From Nitrospinaceae bacterium (GTDB lineage Bacteria; Nitrospinota; Nitrospinia; Nitrospinales; VA-1), in the NCBI GenBank assembly GCA_029261435.1, contig JAJDBI010000295.1, forward strand, positions 1-12,833: a stretch of DNA of 12,833 nucleotides, read 5' to 3'. Numbering within the stretch: position 1 is the first letter of the stretch; each line of letters starts with the position of its first letter. A model generated the notes under the pieces. That model ran no database searches. It saw nothing but the letters and a program-made list of their open reading frames with translations, and was not told the origin of the DNA. The position numbers and the translations under genes were made by a program. Of the stretch, positions 6,411-12,833 are shown in pieces.

Positions 6411-7194
6411 AAAGAGCTCTGCGGCCCAGCAGAGTTTGCACGGCCATGCGGTCGGTTCCCTTGGCCAGCATGAACGCGGTGAACGACTGGCGCAGCGAAT
6501 GCGGTGTGACCTGCTTTTCAACTCCGGAACAGGTCAATGCGACTTTGAAAAATTTGGTGACACTTCGAGTCGTGAGCTTGCCACCTTGTTCACTGGGGAA
6601 TAAATAGTCGCCCGGTTTTTTATTCCCGATCTGCCTTTGCAGTGCATCTTTAAGGCTTGCGGAAAATATGGTCGTACGCGTGTCCAGTTTTCCGATACCC
6701 GGAACAAACAGCATCAGTTTCTCGAGGTTCACATGTTGAACCTTGACTGCCACCAGCTCAGAAACACGCAATCCCGCTGTATAAGCTAATTCTATCATCA
6801 GCCTGTGCTTCAGGTTTTCTGCCGAGACGGCTATTTTTCTCACTTCACTAACTGTCAGCACGACCGGTTTCAATTTTTTCTTTCGAGGCCGCTTGAATCC
6901 ATCCAGAATAAGATCATGATTATAGACGGCTTTATAAAAATAACTGAGCGCGTTATAGGCCTGGTCCACCGTTGATCTTGATTTTCCCTCCGTAACGAGA
7001 CCTTCCAGATAAGTTCTGATATCATCGCCTGAAACATTTTGTGGATTGGTCAGGTTTATATCTCGTACAAAATGCCGCAATTGACCAAGATAAGCCTTGA
7101 TCGTCTGTGGGCTATAAGCACGTTGTTCAAGATTACCCTGAATGGCTCCGAATAGTCTTGTCAGTGATAAGGGATGGGATGTAACGCGATTCAT
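6409..7194 (-). pseudogene. C-terminally truncated XerC/D-like tyrosine recombinase, catalytic Tyr lost
   Basis: The 261-residue protein has a SAM-like core-binding domain (about 12-95; YSPQTIKAYLGQL, STVDQAYNALSYFY) and a phage-integrase catalytic domain (about 112-261). Visible catalytic positions are R143 in AGLRVSE, K169 in GIGKLDTR, and H232/R235 in PHSLRQSF. The LLGH motif reads LLGRRAL and the frame stops at once. The second His/Trp is therefore Arg, and the nucleophilic Tyr, expected 10-12 residues later, is absent. A +2-shifted frame just after LLG reads QSSLTPEMF, which resembles the lost SLTTxEMY end with Phe for Tyr. That hints at a frameshift, but tentatively. Family members are usually near 300 residues. 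GGAG lies 8 nt before the ATG. Base composition is host-like (about 50% GC), unlike the island beside it. The protein is probably not catalytically active. Confidence 0.82.
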
Positions 7195-7261
7195 GATGAA
7201 TTCTCCAGAAATAAGGGGTTCTATAGGTAGAAAATAGAGCGGGAAAGATAGTTTCCTTAAG

Positions 7262-7277
7262 AGAAAGGGATCTTTCT
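7262..7277. repeat. Small inverted repeat in the integrase leader
   Basis: AGAAAG and CTTTCT (6-bp arms, 4-nt loop) lie 68-83 bp upstream of the integrase start. It could be a leader hairpin or a weak operator; there is no independent support for either role. Confidence 0.3.
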
Positions 7278-7290
7278 GCCGCAGGATGGT

Positions 7291-7313
7291 TAGCGGAACA
7301 CAGGGTTCCGCTA
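7291..7313. repeat. Perfect 9-bp hairpin upstream of the integrase (REP-like)
   Basis: TAGCGGAAC (7291-7299) and GTTCCGCTA (7305-7313) pair perfectly around ACAGG. No T-run follows on either strand, so it is not a standard terminator. It lies between the AI-2E gene stop and the integrase start. It may be a REP-type palindrome, an RNA-processing or stabilising hairpin at the end of the scpB-rluB operon, or a regulator site. The 188-bp gap (7195-7382) that contains it has no other recognisable gene. Confidence 0.65.
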
Positions 7314-7382
7314 CACAAGACTAATATAATCAATGCGTTACAAAAGGTCAAGCGAAAAGGCGATAAAAAACAATGGTTTATA

Positions 7383-8453
7383 TCAGGAAGAATAAAGCGA
7401 GGAAGACTTATATTGCACAATACCACGCGAAATGAGGACATTGAGAACGGCTACTCCAGGCACACCCAGTATCATGCCCGTAAGTCCAAACAATTCTCCT
7501 CCCAGCAAAACAGCGAGGATAACAGCTACTGGATGGAGGCCGATATTTTCACCCACTATTCGAGGCGTGATGACCATGCCTTCCAAGGCCTGGACAACAC
7601 CAAAGACCCCTGCAACTGCCAGGACCGGCATCAATTCCTGAGTGTGCATATAGGTTAAAAGTGCGGCAGGTACAAAACCAAAAACCAACCCGAGATACGG
7701 GACCAGATTGACCAGCCCGGCCATCATTCCAAGCGACAGACTCATGGGGGTGTCGCACATAAACAGACCGATCGAATACATCACCCCCATCAAAGCCGCG
7801 ACCATCAATTGTCCGCGCACAAAACTTGAAAGCACCTGATCAATTTCCGAAACAATGTCTTTAGTCTTGTCCTGAAACCGGGGAGGAACCAGCCTCAATA
7901 GTTTCTCGTTGATCGAATCAAAATCTCGCAGTAAATAAAACATCACAACCGGAATGATCACCAGGTTGGCAACCATCAAAACAATATTGAACAGATTGGA
8001 AATCGAACCCCAGATAAATTTACTGGAAAACTGCAGAGCTTTCATAGGCAGTTCACCAAAACGTGACAGGCCCTCGTTAACAAACTCTTCAACCTTAGCG
8101 GGGTCTAATCCGCTGATCAATTCCAGAACCGGTCGAAACCATTCCTGAAAAATCCCAATATAAGCAGGGATGTTTTTCGCGAGATTTTCTGCCTGCATGC
8201 TGAAAATAGGGATCAGTAAAATCACAGACCCCAGAGCAAGAAGAAAAAAAACCAACATCAAAACCAAAACGGACAGTGTCCGTGAAAGCTTAAAAGAAGA
8301 CAGTCGATCTACCAGGGGGTCCATCAAATAAGCCAGTGCAAACGCAATAAAAAAAGGGGCCACTACGCGGCGAGAAAAGTAAAGCGCGACGCAGACCCCC
8401 AGGGTCACTGCAAAGGAAATAAGTAACAGGTTATTATTTTTTTCCTGATTCAT
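7383..8453 (-). CDS. AI-2E family (PerM/YhhQ-type UPF0118) membrane transport protein
   Basis: The 356-residue protein has the AI-2E/UPF0118 pattern. Two N-terminal helices (about 8-45, with FFIAFALAYLMDPLVDRL) are followed by another helical pair (about 58-85), an amphipathic middle with a helix near 150-172, and a C-terminal bundle. The family signatures GLVNLVPYLGLVFGFVPA and ITPRIVGENIGLHP are present, then a long hydrophobic stretch with LLGGELFGLTGMILGVPGVA. Family members have been linked to autoinducer-2 export, Na+/H+ exchange or general permease roles, so the substrate is uncertain. It starts 2 bp after the stop of the preceding exported-protein gene and is probably translated from the same mRNA as the last gene of the operon. 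No Rho-independent terminator is obvious after it. Confidence 0.9.
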   Translation of the reverse strand: MNQEKNNNLLLISFAVTLGVCVALYFSRRVVAPFFIAFALAYLMDPLVDRLSSFKLSRTLSVLVLMLVFFLLALGSVILLIPIFSMQAENLAKNIPAYIGIFQEWFRPVLELISGLDPAKVEEFVNEGLSRFGELPMKALQFSSKFIWGSISNLFNIVLMVANLVIIPVVMFYLLRDFDSINEKLLRLVPPRFQDKTKDIVSEIDQVLSSFVRGQLMVAALMGVMYSIGLFMCDTPMSLSLGMMAGLVNLVPYLGLVFGFVPAALLTYMHTQELMPVLAVAGVFGVVQALEGMVITPRIVGENIGLHPVAVILAVLLGGELFGLTGMILGVPGVAVLNVLISRGIVQYKSSSLYSS

Positions 8454-8455
8454 AT

Positions 8456-9436
8456 TTACATATCCGTCATAGATAAAGGCGGAGCTTCAGGTACCTTCTT
8501 CACCGGTGCCTCCACTCCCTTCTCCCAATAACGATGGAACGAAGGAATGAGGAAATCTGCAAGCTTTTCGCTGGCATTGTCAAAAGCTTCCAGCTCTGCC
8601 TGCAAAGCATGTTCATGCTTGATCGTGGAAAAATCTGTCTTGGCTGCAATCAACGAAGACTCCAAGGTCGACACCACTTTGACATTGATATTGGCTTGAA
8701 CGGTTTTGATATCTTCTTCCGCCCTTTTCCCACGCAGACTGGACACGGCCGTACCCACGATAACGATATCAGCACCTGTTTTCAACCCAATACTCCGGGC
8801 AGATTTGAGATCACCCTTGATGGCGTTGAGAACCGTTGTTTCTGAAACCATTTCACGTACCTGTTCCCGACCTATTACTTCTATTCCTTCCTCCATCAGG
8901 TTTTTAACAAGCTGAGTCTCTGAAATGGGAAAGATATCCCAAAAAGAAGTCACCGGAGCAGAAGTGAAACTTGTTTCCTTGATCAACACGACCAGTTTAT
9001 TTTCACTGACCGGACCCGTGATCACCCCCAACCCTGCCAGAGCCTGCCTCACCGCAGAGGGGAAAAAACGCATTTCCAGTCTCACCTCACTGATCTTCTC
9101 GAACGGGTCATCATACGCTTCTAAAAAACGGTAGCTTTTTACATATCTGGAAGCACGTCTTAAAATTTTTCGAAGGTCTCGCTGGCTGGCTTCAAACTCC
9201 TCATCTCCCATCATTTCTTTCAAGGCATCTTCCAAACCATTCTTCAGAGCCAGGTTCACAGCTTTTTTGCGGGCGACTACATAGTTCTCCCCCTGCACCT
9301 GAACGGTTGCAGCTCCCTCATAAACATCCCCAAACTTTTGCTGTGCAAATACTTCAGCATTGTAAAATCCGCCTGCAGGGAGCAACAAAAATCCCACAAG
9401 GAGAGAAATAAAACACCTGCATGAAATTGTGCTCAT
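8456..9436 (-). CDS. Exported FlgT/CsgG-like protein of unknown role
   Basis: The 326-residue protein begins with a signal peptide (residues 1-32, hydrophobic FISLLVGFLLLPAGG, cleavage probably after EVFA before QQ). It has no lipobox cysteine near that site. Residues about 37-135 resemble the FlgT/LPP20-type N-terminal domain (VQVQGENYVVARKKAVNLAL, then alternating strands ending MRFFPSAV). The middle (about 145-275) resembles the CsgG/TolB-N-like fold of outer-membrane-associated proteins (VIGREQV, KTGADIVIVGTAVS). A proline-rich end follows. In Vibrio, FlgT builds the H-ring of the flagellar motor, but no flagellar gene is nearby, so the name is structural only. Its ATG overlaps the rluB stop by 4 bp (ATGA), showing translational coupling. 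It probably works in the periplasm. Confidence 0.7.
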   Translation of the reverse strand: MSTISCRCFISLLVGFLLLPAGGFYNAEVFAQQKFGDVYEGAATVQVQGENYVVARKKAVNLALKNGLEDALKEMMGDEEFEASQRDLRKILRRASRYVKSYRFLEAYDDPFEKISEVRLEMRFFPSAVRQALAGLGVITGPVSENKLVVLIKETSFTSAPVTSFWDIFPISETQLVKNLMEEGIEVIGREQVREMVSETTVLNAIKGDLKSARSIGLKTGADIVIVGTAVSSLRGKRAEEDIKTVQANINVKVVSTLESSLIAAKTDFSTIKHEHALQAELEAFDNASEKLADFLIPSFHRYWEKGVEAPVKKVPEAPPLSMTDM

Positions 9437-10197
9437 ACCCGCTTCTTTCTCCCTGGCTTGATCGGTGCTGGATCATTCATGACAAGTTTTTTCAGCGATT
9501 TGATTTCTTTGGTACTGAGAAATCGGCAGGCCCCCAAAGGGAGTCCTGTCAGGCTCAGCCCAGCAAAATGAGTGCGCTGGAGTTTGATCACCGGGTGACC
9601 GATGTGCTCACACACTCTTTTGATATGGTGATTTTTTCCTTCCACCAACGTTAAAATGAGAAAACAGTTTTTGCCGCTGACCCGACCTACCTTTGCCTCC
9701 ATAGGCTTGAACTTGCTGTCTTCAAGGTGCACACCGCGGGCCAGTCTTTTCAAGGTTTTTTCATTCGGCACCCCTGACACCTTGACCTTATAGGTACGCG
9801 GCACTGCATATTTGGGATCCAACAATTTCTTTGCGAGCAGACCGTCATTGGTGAACAACAATGCTCCCTGAGTATTGTAATCCAGACGACCCACGGGAAA
9901 AACCCGAGCCTCCACCACCCTGACATATTCCATAACAGTGGTTCTTCCCCGCTTGTCATCATCCATGGTCGTTAAACAGCCAGTGGGCTTGTTCAGAATA
10001 ACGTATGCAGGTTCCTGACGACGAGGGATGAGTTTCCCCTGCACTTTGACATCGTCTTTTGCCGGATCAGCCAGAGTACCCAGCTTGGTCACAACCAGAC
10101 CATTCACAGAGACCTTCCCCGATTCAATCCATCTTTCCGCTTCACGGCGGGAAGCAAGCCCGGCATCGGCAATTATTTTTTGCAAACGAATCTTCAT
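9433..10197 (-). CDS. rluB: Ribosomal large-subunit pseudouridine synthase, RsuA/RluB family
   Basis: At 254 residues it has an N-terminal S4 RNA-binding domain (1-50: RLQKIIADAGLASRREAERW) and an RsuA-type pseudouridine synthase domain. The catalytic motif GRLDYNTQG (103-111) carries the nucleophilic Asp D106. KPTGCLTT (70-77) and EGKNHHIKRVCEHIGHPV are the other family blocks. RluB makes pseudouridine 2605 in 23S rRNA (E. coli numbering). RluE, RluF and RsuA are relatives, so the exact target is inferred from the length and the scpB-rluB pairing common in bacteria. A basic tail (GRKKR) follows. It lies 86 bp after scpB and overlaps the next gene by 4 bp. Confidence 0.88.
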   Translation of the reverse strand: MKIRLQKIIADAGLASRREAERWIESGKVSVNGLVVTKLGTLADPAKDDVKVQGKLIPRRQEPAYVILNKPTGCLTTMDDDKRGRTTVMEYVRVVEARVFPVGRLDYNTQGALLFTNDGLLAKKLLDPKYAVPRTYKVKVSGVPNEKTLKRLARGVHLEDSKFKPMEAKVGRVSGKNCFLILTLVEGKNHHIKRVCEHIGHPVIKLQRTHFAGLSLTGLPLGACRFLSTKEIKSLKKLVMNDPAPIKPGRKKRV

Positions 10198-10230
10198 GAC
10201 AATATAAGAAATTTATTAGAAGTGGACAAA

Positions 10231-10253
10231 ACCAGCGGAGAATATCCGCTGGT
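10231..10253. repeat. Perfect 9-bp hairpin between scpB and rluB
   Basis: ACCAGCGGA (10231-10239) and TCCGCTGGT (10245-10253) pair around GAATA. There is no U-tract, so it probably does not terminate transcription. It shares AGCGGA in the stem with the hairpin at 7291-7313, which may mean a common REP-like family. A smaller CCCC-TTC-GGGG hairpin lies at 10271-10281, just beyond the scpB stop. The pair may act as an RNA-stability or processing element within the operon. Confidence 0.6.
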
Positions 10254-10283
10254 AAGCAATAGAACTTTTACCCCTTCGGGGCA

Positions 10284-10919
10284 CTAGAGGAGGTCTTCAC
10301 CGCTTTCGGTGACAGGTTCAATCTCACTGGTCGAGGCCTCGGAAGCCTCCGAGGCTGAGAATTCGATTTGAGTTTGAAGTGGAACTTCTTCACCTTCCAA
10401 CTCTTCCCGCAAATCTTCAAGAGTGGGTAAATCGCTCAAGTCCTTCAAGCCGAAATACTCCAGAAATTTTTGAGTCGTTCTATACATAATAGGTCGACCG
10501 GGAACTTTTTTCCGCCCAGCGGGACCAATCACCTTTTTCTCTAACAGGGTCTTGATCACTCCACTTGAATCCACCCCACGAATCTCATCCACCTCCTGAC
10601 GGGTGAGCGGTTGCTTGTAGGCAATGATAGACAAGGTATCCAGGCTGGGTTGAGACAACCGGGTGGAACGGTCAAGCTTCAGAAACTTGCGGATGTAATC
10701 GTTATATTCATGCCGGGTGCACAGCTGGTAACCATCCGCCACTTCGGTGACCTGCAAATTGCGCGAACTATACTCTTCTTTCAATTCATCAAGAATGGAT
10801 TGCAGTTCATCCTTATCTGTTCCATCAAGAAAAATTTTGCAAAGTTCACTGGCATTGATCGGTTGATCTGCCGCCAAAAGAACATTCTCAACAATAGATT
10901 TTAATTCTTCACGTTCCAT
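10284..10919 (-). CDS. scpB: Segregation and condensation protein B (ScpB)
   Basis: The 211-residue protein has the two winged-helix domains of ScpB. ELKSIVENVLLAADQPINAS opens the first. LDTLSIIAYKQPLTRQEVDEIRGVD (about 92-117) and RKKVPGRPIMYRTT are the hallmark of the second. ScpB binds the kleisin ScpA on the SMC condensin ring and helps segregate chromosomes. A non-conserved acidic, Ser/Glu-rich tail (about 170-211) follows. AAGGA four bases before the ATG supports the start. It heads a probable operon with rluB, the exported FlgT-like gene and the AI-2E gene. scpA, usually its upstream neighbour, is not in the window; dcd takes that place. Confidence 0.93.
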   Translation of the reverse strand: MEREELKSIVENVLLAADQPINASELCKIFLDGTDKDELQSILDELKEEYSSRNLQVTEVADGYQLCTRHEYNDYIRKFLKLDRSTRLSQPSLDTLSIIAYKQPLTRQEVDEIRGVDSSGVIKTLLEKKVIGPAGRKKVPGRPIMYRTTQKFLEYFGLKDLSDLPTLEDLREELEGEEVPLQTQIEFSASEASEASTSEIEPVTESGEDLL

Positions 10920-10928
10920 AAATTCCTT

Positions 10929-10971
10929 CCGGCGTAGCCGCCGGTGGTAATGTGCAATGACTTTTCATTGC
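10929..10971. promoter_or_regulatory. Two perfect hairpins in the scpB leader
   Basis: CCGGCG/CGCCGG (10929-10934 and 10939-10944, loop TAGC) and GCAATGA/TCATTGC (10954-10960 and 10965-10971, loop CTTT) sit in the 148-bp gap upstream of scpB. On the minus strand the second hairpin comes first and the GC-rich one ends right before the AAGGA ribosome-binding site. They could modulate scpB translation or mark an mRNA-processing site. Neither has a following U-tract. No other feature was seen in this gap. Confidence 0.4.
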
Positions 10972-11067
10972 TAACAACAATTATTCTCGGCTTAACGAAC
11001 TCTTGCCCACTGGCCCCATGTCTTTGGCGGTTGCGTATGCGTCTCGTTACCACAGGACCTTGCCCGG

Positions 11068-12249
11068 TTAGTGGTCGGGGTCGAAATATTTGCTCAACGC
11101 CAAACCTTGCGAGTGGTAATTAGAGTTCAGAGACAAACCATACAACTTTTCTGGCCGTTCCACCACTTTTTCAAACTTCAAGCGACAGAAGGTCTGACCG
11201 TCTTCGACCATAAAAGGAACATCATGAGGTCGCACTTCCATCACCGCTCGGGTACCCTGATTTACGAGCCCATCCGTACCATTCCAGCCAAACCCAGAAT
11301 CGAAAAAACCCGCGTAATGCGTGCGAAGTTCCCCACTATTGGGCTCATAAGCAATCATTTCTGCCAACCAGTCGGGCCAAATACACACCCTTTCCTTCGA
11401 CATCATTATATAGAAACTTTCCGGCTCTAGAATCAACCAATTCCTTTTATTCTTGTATATCGGTTCCCAAAACTCCTCTACCTTGTAATGCTTGATTTTA
11501 GATAGATCAATAACAGTGGAGTTGGTCTTGGCCTTATAGGCAATGATCGATTCTGGCTGATCCCCCGCAACATCCACGCTGACATAAATCCCTTCCTCCA
11601 CTTTCACCTCATCGACAGGAATCGCAGTTCCTGCCTGATCAAATAAAACAGGGTTTTTCTCATACTTGATCATCATCTTCTCTTTATTCAGGCTCTGCGA
11701 TGCCACGTTCGAAAGCCTTAATTGATTCAAAGACAAGCCCGCATGAATTTTCACAGGAAATGAGCGGGAAATGATCTCCAAATACAACTTACCGTGATAA
11801 CCCAGCGGAACCTCATCAAACCTGTGCCCGCCATCCACAATGACCCGGGTGAACATATCCAGCCTGCCCGTCGAACTTTTTGGATTCGCCAAGCCATACA
11901 GAGAAGGTGGCAAAGCCAACTCCTCCATCAAGGGAATCAGGTAAATGGCATTTTTTTCCAATATCCCGCCATCCGTAATATCAAACTCGTAGAGGCTGAC
12001 CTCCTTAAGCTTCGTTTCGACCGGCTCATTTTCTGGAAGGAAACTGCATTGAATTCGATAAGCCTTGGGCCCCAGTCGTAAATCCATGCTCACGGGTTGA
12101 ATCTGGGAGGCAGTGATCGGCTCACGAGAGTGAATCATCCCCTGACGATGCACCTGCTCAATCAACTGACAGGGAAGATATCCAGGTTTCCCCTCTAAAT
12201 AAGCCATCAGATCTGTTTCCAATATTTTCTTTTCAGCTATAGAGTTCAT
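11068..12249 (-). CDS. dcd: Two-half 2'-deoxycytidine 5'-triphosphate deaminase (Dcd_N/dUTPase-like)
   Basis: The 393-residue protein matches the long Dcd family known from alphaproteobacteria (about 360-370 residues), in which the trimeric dUTPase-like fold occurs twice in one chain. The first half has QPVSMDLRLG (51-60), ANPKSSTGRLDMFTRVIVDGG (about 121-141) and HRFDEVPLGYHGKLYLEI (142-159), where E158 fits the catalytic position of Dcd. The second half holds GFFDSGFGW (314-322) and TRAVMEVR (333-340) with E338 at the equivalent site. It converts dCTP to dUTP, supplying dUMP for thymidylate synthesis. The start ATG lies only 10 bp after a good TATACT -10 box on the minus strand, so the message may be nearly leaderless. 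M15 is a possible later start. Its exact regulation is unknown. Confidence 0.85.
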   Translation of the reverse strand: MNSIAEKKILETDLMAYLEGKPGYLPCQLIEQVHRQGMIHSREPITASQIQPVSMDLRLGPKAYRIQCSFLPENEPVETKLKEVSLYEFDITDGGILEKNAIYLIPLMEELALPPSLYGLANPKSSTGRLDMFTRVIVDGGHRFDEVPLGYHGKLYLEIISRSFPVKIHAGLSLNQLRLSNVASQSLNKEKMMIKYEKNPVLFDQAGTAIPVDEVKVEEGIYVSVDVAGDQPESIIAYKAKTNSTVIDLSKIKHYKVEEFWEPIYKNKRNWLILEPESFYIMMSKERVCIWPDWLAEMIAYEPNSGELRTHYAGFFDSGFGWNGTDGLVNQGTRAVMEVRPHDVPFMVEDGQTFCRLKFEKVVERPEKLYGLSLNSNYHSQGLALSKYFDPDH

Positions 12250-12259
12250 TAAAAAATTC

Positions 12260-12265
12260 AGTATA
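12260..12265 (-). promoter_or_regulatory. Candidate -10 box for dcd
   Basis: On the minus strand TATACT (12260-12265) matches the sigma-70 -10 consensus at 5 of 6 positions. TTTTCA, 18 bp upstream, is a weak -35 (4 of 6). Start of transcription would fall 3-5 bp before the dcd ATG, giving an almost leaderless mRNA; no Shine-Dalgarno is seen there. Confidence 0.35.
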
Positions 12266-12344
12266 CTGTGGGAAATTCAGCCCTGAAAAAAACAATTTTG
12301 GCTAAGAAACCGCCCTTTATCGTCCTTTCAGTAGCCACACCCAG

Positions 12345-12374
12345 TTGACAGGCACTTTGAGGCTATGATTTAAT
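12345..12374 (+). promoter_or_regulatory. Sigma-70-type promoter for the right-edge gene
   Basis: A perfect TTGACA (12345-12350) is followed after 18 bp by TTTAAT (12369-12374), with TG at 12366-12367 making an extended -10. Transcription would begin near 12381 and leave a leader of about 115 nt before the ATG at 12496. The leader contains two direct AGACGATC copies 11 bp apart (12435-12442 and 12446-12453). Confidence 0.6.
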
Positions 12375-12495
12375 CGTATTACTCAAAATAATTCAACATG
12401 ATTATTCTGATTCTAAGGAATAAAAATCATTTTCAGACGATCTTTAGACGATCGGTCTTATTAACGTTCATCCAAGCAAGGTTCCGAAAAAAACT

Positions 12496-12833
12496 ATGAG
12501 CTCCAAAAACAAAAAAATCGAGTCTCCAAAAAACAGTCTCCTGAAACGCTCTTTAATGATGTTTACCTGGTTGGGCGTATTGGGCGTTGGACTTTGGGCC
12601 TTGATGCATTATTCAGCACCTGAAAGCAACCTGGAACCTTATAAAAATATTCAAGAAGCTAAAGTTAAACCAGAAAAGAAAGCATCAGAGCCTGAAAAAA
12701 AGGAGCCCGAGTTCACCCTCCCCAGCGACTTGGACACAGGAAACCTAATCAAAACCGCCACATCCATACCGGCCGCACAATCGAGACTGCCGCGAGAAAC
12801 CCTGGAGCATATTCAAAAAGGTATGCTGCTTAC
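12496..12833 (+). CDS. N-terminus of a membrane-anchored protein of unknown function (partial)
   Basis: The frame is open from ATG 12496 to the right edge (112 codons plus 2 nt). A basic N-terminus (KNKK, LLKR) precedes one hydrophobic segment at about 21-39 (MMFTWLGVLGVGLWALM), so it probably inserts with the N-terminus in the cytoplasm. A Lys/Glu/Pro-rich linker follows (about 55-75) and then a soluble part that is cut off. This anchor-plus-linker layout is common in periplasmic envelope or peptidoglycan-binding proteins, but no domain is visible and no function can be assigned. Only a weak Shine-Dalgarno is present. A good promoter lies upstream. Confidence 0.75.
   Translation, partial: MSSKNKKIESPKNSLLKRSLMMFTWLGVLGVGLWALMHYSAPESNLEPYKNIQEAKVKPEKKASEPEKKEPEFTLPSDLDTGNLIKTATSIPAAQSRLPRETLEHIQKGMLL

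Noticed and set aside
7291..7313. Intrinsic terminator of the scpB-rluB operon.
   Set aside because: The stem is perfect but no T-run follows on either strand.

Overview
The window (12,833 bp) reads as a chromosomal segment from a Gram-negative, probably respiring bacterium that makes menaquinone by the futalosine route. A Nitrospinota- or deltaproteobacterium-like host would fit the gene set: RsmA, a CobA-HemD fusion, MqnC, and a long two-half dCTP deaminase. This is an inference from gene content only; no rRNA or other phylogenetic marker is present.

Left block (1-3344, + strand). It holds the 3' end of rsmA/ksgA, a fused uroporphyrinogen-III methyltransferase/synthase (siroheme and corrinoid branch), a small cytoplasmic parvulin PPIase behind a good sigma-70-type promoter, and the radical-SAM enzyme MqnC. 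Sampled lines are near 50-55% GC.

Middle block (about 3345-6170). This is an AT-rich accessory insert; sampled lines are 27-35% GC. It carries an EamA/DMT-type exporter (+), an orphan small membrane protein (-) and a divergent MetF-like TIM-barrel protein (-). Two 64-bp direct repeats (4458-4521 and 6106-6169, 4 mismatches) flank the two minus-strand genes, and a third, 23-bp copy (5068-5090) separates them. Every copy begins with the same imperfect palindrome. The layout resembles a gene-cassette array, but canonical attC boxes were not found.

Integrase block (6195-7382). A strong bidirectional terminator is followed by a minus-strand tyrosine recombinase. It ends right after its LLG motif and so lacks the catalytic tyrosine. 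Its last codon falls inside an imperfect inverted repeat that is either its terminator or a degraded recombination site. A 9-bp perfect hairpin lies upstream of its start.

Right block (7383-12249, all - strand). In transcription order: a dCTP deaminase with duplicated dUTPase-like halves, scpB, an RsuA/RluB-family pseudouridine synthase, an exported FlgT/CsgG-like protein, and an AI-2E-family (PerM) membrane protein. The last three are tightly packed (4-bp overlap, then a 2-bp gap) and probably cotranscribed. Beyond dcd, a divergent promoter drives the start of a membrane-anchored protein that runs off the right edge.

The housekeeping genes are conventional. The unusual part is the repeat-partitioned AT-rich island beside a broken tyrosine recombinase. 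It looks like the remains of a small mobile or cassette-type locus, and the sequence alone does not show a working new system.
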